Source: an uncultured Clostridia bacterium
Lineage (GTDB): Bacteria > Bacillota > Clostridia > Monoglobales > Monoglobaceae
Assembly: GCA_947631965.1 (NCBI GenBank)
Contig: CANRNL010000021.1
Coordinates: 1-34,439 of the forward strand
Direction of reading: 5' to 3'
Length of the DNA stretch: 34,439 nucleotides
The translations under genes and the position numbers were made by a program. The notes beneath the pieces are model-generated. The model did not search any database. It saw only the letters and a list, made by a program, of their open reading frames with translations, and was not told the DNA's origin. Each line of letters starts with the position of its first letter. Position 1 is the stretch's first letter. This document shows, in pieces, positions 1 to 7,785 of the stretch.

Positions 1-88
1 TCCGCCCTGTCGCTCGTTTCCTCCTCTTCCCAAAAAGCGCAAGTCGCTTTTTGGGAGCCTTTAGGCTCGCTTTGCTCATCGCCCACAA
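1..88 (-). CDS. possible partial small basic peptide, cut by the left edge
   Basis: A TTG codon at 88 lies 9 nt after an AAGGAG sequence (98-103) and opens a frame running to the window edge without a stop. The visible 29 codons are very basic (KKRLALFGKRRKRATGR). Most of this stretch is the hairpin at 29-55, which also occurs inside a dispersed repeat at 28191-28217, so the frame may simply be repeat DNA. No family is recognised. It sits directly downstream of the strong promoter at 129-157. An untranslated leader is at least as likely. Confidence 0.2.
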   Translation of the reverse strand, partial: MWAMSKASLKAPKKRLALFGKRRKRATGR

Positions 89-128
89 AATTGCAAGCTC
101 CTTAAGTCCCCTCAAGGTGAGCCTGTCT

Positions 129-157
129 ATTGTATCACGCGGGTTTACTTTTGTCAA
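129..157 (-). promoter_or_regulatory. strong sigma-A promoter firing off the left edge
   Basis: On the minus strand TTGACA (152-157) and TACAAT (129-134) are separated by exactly 17 nt. Transcription would start near 120 and leave the window. The RNA begins with a GGCTC segment that can pair with a GAGCC segment about 50 nt later, then reads into the hairpin at 29-55. The transcribed gene is outside the window. Confidence 0.75.
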
Positions 158-242
158 GTACTTTTTTCCTTTTTGTTGTCAAATTGGTTGTCAAACTTTT
201 CTGTCTTTTTCCTCAACCCCCGCGTTTTGCGACAGCTTTATT

Positions 243-271
243 ATATTACCACCTTTCCTCCCTTTTGTCAA
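243..271 (-). promoter_or_regulatory. second sigma-A promoter in tandem, leftward
   Basis: TTGACA (266-271), 17-nt spacer, TAATAT (243-248); an overlapping TATAAT (240-245) would give 20 nt. Two further TTGACA hexamers at 177-182 and 189-194 have no matching -10. It lies about 20 nt after the stop of the radical SAM gene. Tandem consensus promoters suggest a highly expressed unit to the left, for example a stable RNA or ribosomal operon, but that is inference. Confidence 0.6.
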
Positions 272-290
272 TACTTTTTTTGAATTTTTA

Positions 291-1298
291 TTAAAAATTT
301 TCATCTGTCGAAAATACCGCTTGTAATTCCGTTTCAACCTTAATTGTAACTTGGTATTTTTCCTTAAAATATCTCGCGTTGCTTCTGTTTTGTCCTATCA
401 CCTTTGAGGTGTCTCCCGCCGCCGCGCGGACAATAAATGTCTTTCCTCGCTGGCTCTCCGCGCCGAGTAAAATTATTTCGCGTTCGATTTTTTCGCGCCA
501 GATACGATTTTCGACAAGCTCGCCGAACGCGGGGTGAAACGGTCCCGCCGCAATGTCGCTCTGCATAGCTTCGCTCGAATGAAGTCCTATGCGTATCACG
601 GGAATATTTTTCTCTCTGAACATCCTGAGAATTTTTGCCGCGAGTGCCACCGCCTCGTCGAGCGAATACGGAGCGTATTCCCCCGCGCGGTAAAGCTCCT
701 CTAAATAAGTGTCTTTGAGAACAACGGTCGGATAAATGCGAACGCAGTCGGGCGCAAGGGAGATTATATCCTCCGCCGTCTTTACATCAAGCTTTGGATT
801 TGAGCCGTACATTCCGAGCATCATTTGAAGTCCGAGCGAAAATCCCCGCTGCCTGATAAGCTCCGCCGCACGGCAGACCGCATCCGCGGTATGTCCGCGT
901 CGGTTTGCGAGAAGCACTCCGTCGTCGGTTGACTGCACTCCCAGTTCAATTGTCCTAACGTTGTGTGCCGCGAGCAAATCAAGTATCTCCGAGCTTATGT
1001 AGTCGGGTCTGGTGGACAGACGCACGCCGTCAACTCTGTCCGAAAACTCATCCGCCACCTCCAAAAACGCGCGCTGAAGCTCAACGTCAATTCCGGTAAA
1101 GCTGCCGCCGAAGAACGCTATCTCCGCCGAAAAGTCTCCCTTTTTTTCAAGCGTTTTAAGGCTCTCCGCAATCTCGGCGCGCACGCCGTCGGGCGTAACC
1201 TCAGAAGCGCGGCTGGTTATACTGTGCTGGTTGCAGAACGCGCAGTCGTTCGGGCAGCCTATGTGCGGAATAAAAATCGGTATGTTGTGCTTCTTCAT
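291..1298 (-). CDS. radical SAM protein, Elp3-like
   Basis: This 335-aa protein belongs to the radical SAM superfamily, Elp3-like branch. The SAM/[4Fe-4S] motif CPNDCAFC gives the CX3CX2C cysteines at residues 15, 19 and 22, followed by NQHSIT, typical of the clostridial version. GGSFTG at about residue 65 is the glycine-rich SAM-binding segment. There is no C-terminal acetyltransferase domain, so it is not a full Elp3. The substrate is unknown; tRNA modification is a guess from the Elp3 relationship. The ATG at 1298 is 19 nt after the rnc stop and is preceded by purine-rich sequence, so it is probably cotranscribed with rnc. This gene commonly follows rnc in Clostridia. It ends the large minus-strand block; no clear terminator follows. 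Confidence 0.85.
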   Translation of the reverse strand: MKKHNIPIFIPHIGCPNDCAFCNQHSITSRASEVTPDGVRAEIAESLKTLEKKGDFSAEIAFFGGSFTGIDVELQRAFLEVADEFSDRVDGVRLSTRPDYISSEILDLLAAHNVRTIELGVQSTDDGVLLANRRGHTADAVCRAAELIRQRGFSLGLQMMLGMYGSNPKLDVKTAEDIISLAPDCVRIYPTVVLKDTYLEELYRAGEYAPYSLDEAVALAAKILRMFREKNIPVIRIGLHSSEAMQSDIAAGPFHPAFGELVENRIWREKIEREIILLGAESQRGKTFIVRAAAGDTSKVIGQNRSNARYFKEKYQVTIKVETELQAVFSTDENF

Positions 1299-1317
1299 AC
1301 TCTCGGTTTACCTCTCA

Positions 1318-1998
1318 TCACTGATTTTTTGCTTTGACTTTTCCCATTCTTGAAAGCGCATCCTTGGCCGCCGCCTGCTCCGCCTTTTTCAGATTGCCGC
1401 CTTTACCCTCGCCTATCACCTTGCCGCAGTAAACCGCCTGACTTACGAAGCTCGGCGCGTGGTCGGGACCTATGCGCTTTTTCAGGTGGTAAGAAACCGT
1501 TTCGCGGTTTCGGTCACGCTTTTGAAAGTAAATTTGAAGCTCGGATTTGTAATTGTGTATATCGATGTTTTCCGCGCCCTCAATCGTGTCGCCGAGAGTT
1601 TCAAACACCCACTTGCGCGCACACTCGATTCCGCCGTCAAGAAAAATCGCGCCCAGCACCGCCTCGTATGTGTCGGCAAGGATAGACGCTTTTTCACCGC
1701 CGCCGCAAGCGCGCTCCGAGCCGCCGAGCCTCAGTTCCTTGCCCAGCTCCAGCTTACGCGCCGCCGCCGCGAGCGACTTCTCGCATACCACCGCCGCGCG
1801 AAGCTCAGTCAGATGTCCTTCGTCGTATACCGAAAATTTTTCATAGAGGTAGTCGGCAACGATAAACGACAAAACGCTGTCGCCCAAAAATTCCAGCCGC
1901 TGATTGTTGACCTCCATACCCATATCGTGCGCGTATGACGTGTGCGTAAGCGCGGTCTTTATTAAATTTTTGTCGTTAAATTCATATCCTATGCTCAT
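1318..1998 (-). CDS. rnc: ribonuclease III
   Basis: Endoribonuclease cutting double-stranded RNA, including rRNA precursors and structured mRNAs. The 226-aa protein has the signature NQRLEFLGDSVL near residue 35, with the catalytic acidic residues around it, a second acidic cluster (DTYEAVLGAIFLDGG, about residue 110) and a C-terminal double-stranded-RNA-binding domain from about residue 150 ending in AEQAAAKDAL. Length is normal for Firmicutes. I chose the ATG at 1998 because GGGAGG lies 7 nt upstream; the TTG at 2004 falls inside that spacer. It follows fabF by 70 nt containing a small hairpin (about 2020-2047) and is probably the penultimate gene of the fab operon, an arrangement (acpP-fabF-rnc) common in bacteria. 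Confidence 0.97.
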   Translation of the reverse strand: MSIGYEFNDKNLIKTALTHTSYAHDMGMEVNNQRLEFLGDSVLSFIVADYLYEKFSVYDEGHLTELRAAVVCEKSLAAAARKLELGKELRLGGSERACGGGEKASILADTYEAVLGAIFLDGGIECARKWVFETLGDTIEGAENIDIHNYKSELQIYFQKRDRNRETVSYHLKKRIGPDHAPSFVSQAVYCGKVIGEGKGGNLKKAEQAAAKDALSRMGKVKAKNQ

Positions 1999-2068
1999 AT
2001 CCAAGCCTCCCGATAAAACATAGACGGAGCGTATATGCCCCGTCTATTCCGAAAATTTTAAGATTTAT

Positions 2069-3307
2069 TTATCCCTCATACTTTTTAAGAGCGATACACG
2101 CATTGTGTCCGCCGAAGCCGAGCGAATTTGAAACCGCGTACTTAATGTCCGCTTTTCTGCCCACATTGGGAACGTAGTCCAAATCACATTCGGGGTCGGG
2201 ATTATCAAGGTTTATGGTCGGCGGTATAAAGCCTTCTTCAAGAGCAAGAGCGGTTATGATAGCTTCAACGCCGCCTGCCGCGCCGAGAAGATGTCCCGTC
2301 ATAGACTTTGTGGAGCTGACCGCCAGCTTATACGCGTGGTCGCCGAACGCCGTCTTGATAGCCTGCGTCTCGAACAAATCGTTGTAGTGGGTAGAGGTTC
2401 CGTGGGCGTTTATGTAGTCAACGTCCTCAGGCTTAATTCCCGCGCACTTGAGAGCGGCGGTCATACATCTCGCGCCGCCTTCGCCGCCCGGAGCGGGAGC
2501 CGTTATATGATGCGCGTCATTGGTGGAGCCATATCCGATAAGCTCGGCGATTATATGCGCGCCGCGAGCCTTCGCATGCTCCAGTTCCTCTACTATCATA
2601 ATGCCCGCGCCCTCGCCCATTACAAACCCGTCACGGTCTGCCGAGAACGGCGTACTCGCCTTTTCGGGCGTATCGTTCTTGGTCGAGAGAGCCTTCATAG
2701 AGCAAAATCCCGCGAGAGCCGTAGGCGAAATGGTCGCCTCGGAGCCTCCTGTTATAATAACGTCGGCGTCGCCGCGGCTAACGCTGTAAAACGCCTGACC
2801 GACAGCGTCGCTGCCCGAAGCGCAGGCGGAAACGGTGGTGAGGTTAGGACCTTTTGCGCCGGTCGCTATCGCCACCTGACCGACAGCCATATTGGAAATC
2901 ATCATCGGGATAAAGAACGGGCTTATTCTTCCGGGACCCTTTTCCAAAAGCACCTTATACTGCTCTTCAAAAGTGGAAATTCCGCCTATGCCCGAACCGA
3001 TAAACGTTCCGACTCTTGTCGCGTCCTCTTTTTCAATATCTATTCCCGCGTCGGCAAGCGCCATCTTTGCGGCACAGACCGCGAACTTAACAAAGCGGTC
3101 CATTCTTCTCGCTTCTTTTTTGTCAATATATTCAGAAGGGTCGAAGTCCTTTACCTCCGCCGCTATGCGGGTATTGTATTCGGAAACATCAAAGCTCTCG
3201 ATTGGACCTACTCCGCTCTTTCCGCTTTTGATGCTGTTCCAGAAAGTTTCCTTTCCTATTCCGACGGGAGTTATAACTCCGACGCCTGTTATCACTACTC
3301 TTTTCAT
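2069..3307 (-). CDS. fabF: 3-oxoacyl-ACP synthase II
   Basis: Condenses malonyl-ACP with acyl-ACP in the elongation cycle of type II fatty-acid synthesis, in the cytoplasm. The 412-aa protein has the complete KAS II triad: Cys162 in SACASG, His302 in [11 protein letters not shown] and His339 in [12 protein letters not shown]. Length is typical. The ATG at 3307 has GGAGAA 8 nt upstream and gives the usual KRVVITG N-terminus; a TTG two codons earlier lacks good spacing. It lies 81 nt downstream of acpP, separated by the strong hairpin at 3350-3378, which may set fabF lower than acpP. Confidence 0.98.
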   Translation of the reverse strand: MKRVVITGVGVITPVGIGKETFWNSIKSGKSGVGPIESFDVSEYNTRIAAEVKDFDPSEYIDKKEARRMDRFVKFAVCAAKMALADAGIDIEKEDATRVGTFIGSGIGGISTFEEQYKVLLEKGPGRISPFFIPMMISNMAVGQVAIATGAKGPNLTTVSACASGSDAVGQAFYSVSRGDADVIITGGSEATISPTALAGFCSMKALSTKNDTPEKASTPFSADRDGFVMGEGAGIMIVEELEHAKARGAHIIAELIGYGSTNDAHHITAPAPGGEGGARCMTAALKCAGIKPEDVDYINAHGTSTHYNDLFETQAIKTAFGDHAYKLAVSSTKSMTGHLLGAAGGVEAIITALALEEGFIPPTINLDNPDPECDLDYVPNVGRKADIKYAVSNSLGFGGHNACIALKKYEG

Positions 3308-3349
3308 ACTCAATTCTCCGTTTCAAATAAATGAGTTAGGATTGGTTTT

Positions 3350-3378
3350 GCGGACGGAGGCGGTACGCCTCCGTCCGC
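3350..3378 (-). other. strong intercistronic hairpin between acpP and fabF
   Basis: Perfect 12-bp stem GCGGACGGAGGC / GCCTCCGTCCGC with a 5-nt loop, starting 10 nt after the acpP stop codon. In the direction of transcription it is followed by AAAACC, not a U-tract, so it is not an intrinsic terminator. A likely role is protecting the acpP 3' end or acting as a processing site. Confidence 0.7.
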
Positions 3379-3388
3379 GCACATTTTC

Positions 3389-3619
3389 TTACATATTTTC
3401 CTTGATAAAGTTTACCGCGTCGCCGACGGTCGAGATTTTCTCGGACTCCTCATCGGGAATTTCAATATTGAATTCTTCCTCAAGAGCCATCATAAGCTCA
3501 ACGATGTCAAGGGAGTCAGCTTCCAAATCGTCGATGAAAGATGCTTCCAAAGTAACTTTTTCTTCGTCAACACCAAGCTGATCGGCAGTAATTTCCTTTA
3601 CCTTTTCAAAAATATCCAT
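3389..3619 (-). CDS. acpP: acyl carrier protein
   Basis: Carries growing acyl chains on a 4'-phosphopantetheine arm. At 76 aa it is standard length and acidic. The attachment site is Ser36 in the motif EADSLDIVE. The ATG at 3619 is preceded by AGGAGG with an 8-nt spacer, an excellent ribosome-binding site. Unlike its neighbours it has a clear promoter of its own (3698-3726) giving a leader of about 70 nt, and a strong hairpin follows it. Both fit the need for more ACP than for the enzymes acting on it. Flanked by fabG and fabF. Confidence 0.98.
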   Translation of the reverse strand: MDIFEKVKEITADQLGVDEEKVTLEASFIDDLEADSLDIVELMMALEEEFNIEIPDEESEKISTVGDAVNFIKENM

Positions 3620-3697
3620 CTGTTTTTCCTCCTGATTTTATTTTATATAAATTTAATTTTTTTAGAATTTATTTAAAGCTTATGTATAACTATCCGT

Positions 3698-3726
3698 ATT
3701 ATACTACATAACAAGTCCGCCGTCAA
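3698..3726 (-). promoter_or_regulatory. internal promoter for acpP, within the end of fabG
   Basis: TTGACG (3721-3726), exactly 17 nt, TATAAT (3698-3703). The -35 and most of the spacer are the last codons of fabG, and the -10 overlaps its stop region. The perfect -10 and ideal spacing make it convincing. It would feed acpP, fabF, rnc and the radical SAM gene. Confidence 0.75.
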
Positions 3727-4456
3727 CATTTACTACCTGACCCGTTATATATTTTGCGTTGTCGCTCGCAAGGAACACCACGAGATTGGCTATATCCTCA
3801 ACCTCGCCGAACCTGCCGAGCGGTATCGCGCTGACGTAGCTCTGCTTAATTTCATCCTTGAGCTTGTCGGTCATCGCCGTCTTTATAAATCCGGGCGCGA
3901 CCGCGTTGCACCTTACCCCGCGCGACGCAAACTCCTTTGCAACCGTCTTTGTAAGTCCGATAAGACCCGCCTTCGACGCGGAATAGTTAGCCTGACCCGC
4001 GTTGCCCATAACGCCCGAAACCGACGCCATATTGACTATCGAGCCGCTTCTTTGCTTCAAGAGTATTCTCGCCGCCGCGCGAATTACGTTGAACGAACCT
4101 TTGAGGTTGACCGACAGCACGCTGTCCCACTCCGCCTCGCTCATTCTCATAATGAGGTTGTCGCGTGTAATTCCCGCGTTGTTTACTATTACGTCAATAC
4201 TGCCGAACGTGTCGTGCGCAAGCTTTATAAGAGCCTCCGCCTCGGCGGGCTTTGAGATGTCGGCGAGATTGTAAACCGCCTTAACGCCCTGAGCCTCAGC
4301 CTCCGCAACCGCGCTCTTTGCAAGCTCCTCCTGTTCGGGAGTGTTAATTCCGTTTATTACGATATTTGCGCCGAGCGACGCAAACTTCATCGCGGTAGCG
4401 CGTCCGATTCCCTGGGTGCTTCCCGTTACGATTACGGTTTTTCCGTTAAAATTCAT
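3704..4456 (-). CDS. fabG: 3-oxoacyl-ACP reductase
   Basis: NADPH-dependent reduction of 3-oxoacyl-ACP to 3-hydroxyacyl-ACP. This 250-aa short-chain dehydrogenase has the nucleotide loop TGSTQGIGRA (residues 11-20), NNAG at 92-95, and the catalytic residues Asn118, Ser145, Tyr158 and Lys162 (YSASK). The C-terminus ITGQVVNVDGGLVM is typical of FabG. The ATG at 4456 has AGGAG/GAGAGG upstream. It is 23 nt from fabD and surely cotranscribed. The last codons carry the acpP promoter. Confidence 0.97.
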   Translation of the reverse strand: MNFNGKTVIVTGSTQGIGRATAMKFASLGANIVINGINTPEQEELAKSAVAEAEAQGVKAVYNLADISKPAEAEALIKLAHDTFGSIDVIVNNAGITRDNLIMRMSEAEWDSVLSVNLKGSFNVIRAAARILLKQRSGSIVNMASVSGVMGNAGQANYSASKAGLIGLTKTVAKEFASRGVRCNAVAPGFIKTAMTDKLKDEIKQSYVSAIPLGRFGEVEDIANLVVFLASDNAKYITGQVVNVDGGLVM

Positions 4457-4479
4457 ATGTATTCCTCTCCTTAATTATA

Positions 4480-5412
4480 TTAGCAGATTGCCTCTTTGAG
4501 CTTTTCAAAATTCGCAACGCTGTCGACATTGAAAATCGAAACGTCGCTCGTAACCTTCTTAACAAAGCCCGAAAGCGCCTTCCCGGGACCTATCTCGATA
4601 AACGTGTCAACGCCGAGGTCAAGCATTCTGCGTATGCCGTCCTCAAACAGAACCGACGAGGACACCTGCCTTACGAGATACGGCTTTATATCCTCTTTCG
4701 ACGGAACAATGTCACCTGTCACATTTGAAAACACGGGTATCTTCATATCGTTTACCGTGATGTTTTCAAGCTCCTTTGCGAGCTTTTCACCCGCGCCGCG
4801 AAGCATACTGCAATGGAACGGCGCGCTTACCGCAAGCACTACCGCACGCCTTGCGCCCTTTTCCTTTGCAATCTCGCACGCCCGCTCAACAGCCGCCTTC
4901 TCTCCCGCTATGGAAATCTGACCGGGGCAGTTAAAATTCGCGGGTTCAACTATGCCGACGCTCGAAGCCTCTTTGCACGCCGCTTTTACATCATCAGGCG
5001 CAAGCCCGATTATCGCCGCCATTCCGCCCACTCCGAGCGGTACTTCCTCCTGCATATATCTGCCGCGCTTGCGAACCAGAGCCGCCGCGTCTCCGAAGTC
5101 AAGACTTCCCGACGCAACGTGCGCGGTGTACTCGCCAAGGCTCAAACCCATAACGTAATCCGCCGAAATCCCCGCCGACTCAACGACTTTGAGCGCCGCC
5201 GCCGACATTGTTAAAATTGCGGGCTGAGTATTCTCGGTAATCATAAGCGTTTCGCTGTCGCCATCGAAAATCAGCTTTTTAATATCGTATCCGAGCGCGT
5301 CTGACGCTTGCTCGTAAATTGAATTCGCTTCGGGGAAGCTCTCGCACAAGTCTTTTCCCATACCGATAGCCTGCGCGCCCTGTCCCGCAAAAAGAAACGC
5401 TGTCTTGCCCAT
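4480..5412 (-). CDS. fabD: malonyl-CoA:ACP transacylase
   Basis: Transfers malonyl from CoA to ACP, supplying the extender unit for FabH and FabF. The 310-aa protein begins with FLFAGQGAQ, has the nucleophile Ser91 in GLSLGEYTAH and His199 in SAPFHCSML, completing the Ser-His pair. Normal length. Its ATG overlaps the fabK stop by one base (TAATG), implying translational coupling. The order fabK-fabD-fabG-acpP-fabF is the classic Gram-positive fab cluster. Confidence 0.98.
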   Translation of the reverse strand: MGKTAFLFAGQGAQAIGMGKDLCESFPEANSIYEQASDALGYDIKKLIFDGDSETLMITENTQPAILTMSAAALKVVESAGISADYVMGLSLGEYTAHVASGSLDFGDAAALVRKRGRYMQEEVPLGVGGMAAIIGLAPDDVKAACKEASSVGIVEPANFNCPGQISIAGEKAAVERACEIAKEKGARRAVVLAVSAPFHCSMLRGAGEKLAKELENITVNDMKIPVFSNVTGDIVPSKEDIKPYLVRQVSSSVLFEDGIRRMLDLGVDTFIEIGPGKALSGFVKKVTSDVSIFNVDSVANFEKLKEAIC

Positions 5413-6323
5413 TAAAATTCAACCCCCTTAAACAAATCCTTTATAATATCGGCGCAGGGTTCTATCTTTGTAACCATAGCCGCGCTCTGTCCCGCCATAA
5501 GCGAGCCCGTTTCCACATCGCCCTCGGCAAACGCGCGGCGCAATCCGCCAACGCCGAGCGCCTCTATCTCGTCAAACGACGCGCCTTCCTTTTCAAGTCT
5601 TTCATACTCTCTCGTGAGCTTGTTTTTGAGCGCTCTTACGGGCGCTCCGGTCGAGCGTCCCGTAACCACCGCGTCGCGGTCCTTAGCCTTTATGACCGCC
5701 TGCTTGTAGTTATCGTGCGCTATACACTCCTCGGAGCAGATAAAGCGTGTTCCGACCTGTATGCCTTCCGCGCCGAGCGCAAAAACCGCTTTTGTGCCGC
5801 GAGCATCCGCAATTCCGCCCGCTCCGATTACCGGAATTTCAACCGCGTCTACGATTTGCGGAACGAGAACCATAGTCGTAAGCTCGCCTATGTGACCTCC
5901 CGCCTCGCAGCCCTCCGCGATAACCGCGTCCGCACCGTGCTTTTCCATTCTCTTTGCAAGCGCGACGCTCGATATTACGGGAATAATTTTAATGCCGGCC
6001 GCCTTGATGCCTTCTATATACTTTCCGGGATTTCCCGCGCCGGTTATAACAACCGCGGGCTTTTCCTCGATTACCGTCTGCATAACGTCGTCCGCAAAAG
6101 GCGACATAAGCATAACGTTAACGCCGAACGGCTTGTCGGTCAACGTGCGCGCCTTCTTTATCTGCTCGCGCACAACGTCGGCAGGTGCGCCGCCCGCCGC
6201 AATAATTCCGAGTCCGCCCGCGTTCGACACCGCCGCCGCCAGCTCAGCCGTTGCGACCCATGCCATTCCTCCTTGAAATATGGGATACTCAATTCCCAGT
6301 AACTCGCAAACTCTGTTTTTCAT
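5412..6323 (-). CDS. fabK: enoyl-ACP reductase II (FMN-dependent)
   Basis: Last reduction of the elongation cycle, using FMN and NAD(P)H; this family replaces FabI in many Clostridia and streptococci and is not inhibited by triclosan. The 303-aa TIM-barrel protein starts with CELLGIEYPIFQGGMAW, has the histidine motif EAGGHIGELTT (about residue 145) and the phosphate-binding GAGGIADARG near residue 180. The ATG at 6323 has AAGGGTGA 5-6 nt upstream; a GTG at 6332 lies inside that sequence. The 475-nt gap from fabH upstream is filled by a tandem repeat, so coupling with fabH is looser than usual. Confidence 0.95.
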   Translation of the reverse strand: MKNRVCELLGIEYPIFQGGMAWVATAELAAAVSNAGGLGIIAAGGAPADVVREQIKKARTLTDKPFGVNVMLMSPFADDVMQTVIEEKPAVVITGAGNPGKYIEGIKAAGIKIIPVISSVALAKRMEKHGADAVIAEGCEAGGHIGELTTMVLVPQIVDAVEIPVIGAGGIADARGTKAVFALGAEGIQVGTRFICSEECIAHDNYKQAVIKAKDRDAVVTGRSTGAPVRALKNKLTREYERLEKEGASFDEIEALGVGGLRRAFAEGDVETGSLMAGQSAAMVTKIEPCADIIKDLFKGVEF

Positions 6324-6373
6324 ACAAATCACCCTTTGCTTACATATATATGTATTTTTTAAAACCGTCTAAA

Positions 6374-6824
6374 TTTTCGCTCGGCTACTCCTTTTCGTCA
6401 AAAACAAGTTTTTGACGATTTTATTTTCTGTGCGGCAACTTAGCTGTACTCCGCTTAATTTATCAATAAATGATTGCGGTACTACCCCGCGTCGCAGCTC
6501 TCGCTTTTTTCTCGTTTGCCCGCAGGAGGGCAAACATCGCTTTTTCGCTCGGCTGCTCCTTTTCGTCAAAAACAAGTTTTTGACGATTTTATATTCTGTA
6601 CGGAAGCTTAACTGTACTCCGCTTGGTTTATCAGTAAATTACAGCTGTACTGCCCCGCGTCGCAGCTCTCGCTTTTTTCTCGTTTGCCCGCAGGCGGGCA
6701 AACATCGCTTTTTCGCTCGGCTGCTCCTTTTCGTCAAAAACAAGTTTTTGACGATTTTATTTTCTGTGCGGCAACTTAGCTGTACTCCGCTTAATTTATC
6801 AATAAATGATTGCGGTACTGCCCC
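6374..6824 (-). repeat. 168-bp tandem repeat (about 2.7 units) carrying the 3' end of fabH
   Basis: Three head-to-tail units with a constant 168-bp offset (the CGTCAAAAAC element recurs at 6396, 6564 and 6732). Each contains two hairpins: CGTCAAAAAC-AA-GTTTTTGACG, and GTTTGCCCGC facing GCGGGCAAAC (one base differs in the first unit). The unit nearest fabH includes the last codons of fabH with its TGA. The other two hold near-identical copies of that tail, so the array arose by duplicating the gene's end plus downstream sequence. The period is divisible by 3. No convincing gene is encoded. It occupies nearly all of the fabH-fabK gap; 6324-6373 also shows only a short AT-rich palindrome. Confidence 0.9.
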
Positions 6825-7785
6825 AGGTGAGGCCGCCGCCAAAGCCGACCAGCACGAACAAATCGCCGCGGGTAAGCTTTCCGCTCTCAACCGCCTCGCA
6901 CAGAGCTATGGGAACGCACGCCGCCGACATATTTCCGTATTTGTCAACATTCGAGAAAATCTTATCGTTGTCACACTCCAGACGCTTTGCCGCGCCGTCT
7001 ATAATTCTCTTGTTCGCCTGATGAGGTATTATGAGCTTGGTTTCGTCGAGCGTTTTACCCACGTTCTCCAAGACCTCTTTTGTGGAGTTCGCCATAACTC
7101 TCACCGCGAACTTCATAACCTTGGAGCCGTCCATCCATATGGTTCGGGTATTTCCGTACGGTCTGCGCTCCTTATCGATTTCGTCCTCGCGTATTCCGCA
7201 GAGCGTAAGGCACTCGCCGCCCGCTCCGTCTGCGCCCAGCACCGAGCCCAAAACGCCCGTTCCGTCGGTCGCCGCCGTAAGGACTGCCGCGCCCGCGCCG
7301 TCGCCAAACAGCACGCAGGTGTTCCTGTCCTTGTACTCCACTACCTTCGAAAGGCACTCCGCGCCTATTATAAGCACGTTTTTATACATTCCCGAGGAAA
7401 TAAACTGATTCGCGGCAGTCATCGCGTAAATAAATCCCGAACAAGCCGCGTTAAGGTCAAACGCCGCCGCGTTAACTGCTCCGATATTCTTCTGCACAAT
7501 GCAGGATGTTGACGGTGTATACATATCGGGAGTAACGCCCGCCACAATGATAAGCTCGATTTCCTCAGCCGACATACCCGCGTCGTCGAGCGCACGCTTT
7601 GCCGCCTCGGTTGCGAGGTCGGACGCGAAAACGTCGTCCGCCGCAATACGTCTTTCCTTTATACCCGTGCGGGTAGTTATCCACTCGTCGCTCGTATCCA
7701 CCATCTTTTCAAGGTCGGCGTTGGTTAAAATCCTGTCGGGCAAAAACTTACCCAAGCCCGCTATTTTTGCGCGTATCTCACACAT
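6799..7785 (-). CDS. fabH: 3-oxoacyl-ACP synthase III
   Basis: Starts fatty-acid synthesis by condensing acetyl- or branched acyl-CoA with malonyl-ACP. The 328-aa protein has the triad Cys115 (NAACSGF), His255 (IPHQANKR) and Asn285 (KYGNMSAA), and ends with the typical GFGGGLTWGSTAIIY. The ATG at 7785 overlaps the end of plsX by 8 nt, with AAAGGAAT as ribosome-binding site inside plsX, so the two are coupled. Its final codons and stop are the first part of the downstream 168-bp repeat array. Confidence 0.98.
   Translation of the reverse strand: MCEIRAKIAGLGKFLPDRILTNADLEKMVDTSDEWITTRTGIKERRIAADDVFASDLATEAAKRALDDAGMSAEEIELIIVAGVTPDMYTPSTSCIVQKNIGAVNAAAFDLNAACSGFIYAMTAANQFISSGMYKNVLIIGAECLSKVVEYKDRNTCVLFGDGAGAAVLTAATDGTGVLGSVLGADGAGGECLTLCGIREDEIDKERRPYGNTRTIWMDGSKVMKFAVRVMANSTKEVLENVGKTLDETKLIIPHQANKRIIDGAAKRLECDNDKIFSNVDKYGNMSAACVPIALCEAVESGKLTRGDLFVLVGFGGGLTWGSTAIIY

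Noticed and set aside
2291-3334. Open plus-strand frame of 347 codons opposite fabF
   Set aside because: Composition is that of antisense coding frames in GC-skewed codons, there is no plausible ribosome-binding site or family, and fabF on the other strand is complete with its active-site triad.
6374-6824. CRISPR-like array
   Set aside because: Units are 168 bp, near-identical along their whole length and contain no unique spacers; they include the fabH tail.
6412-7512. Open plus-strand frame of 366 codons across the 168-bp repeats and fabH
   Set aside because: Frame openness follows from the repeat period being a multiple of 3 and from the fabH antisense; no recognisable domain.
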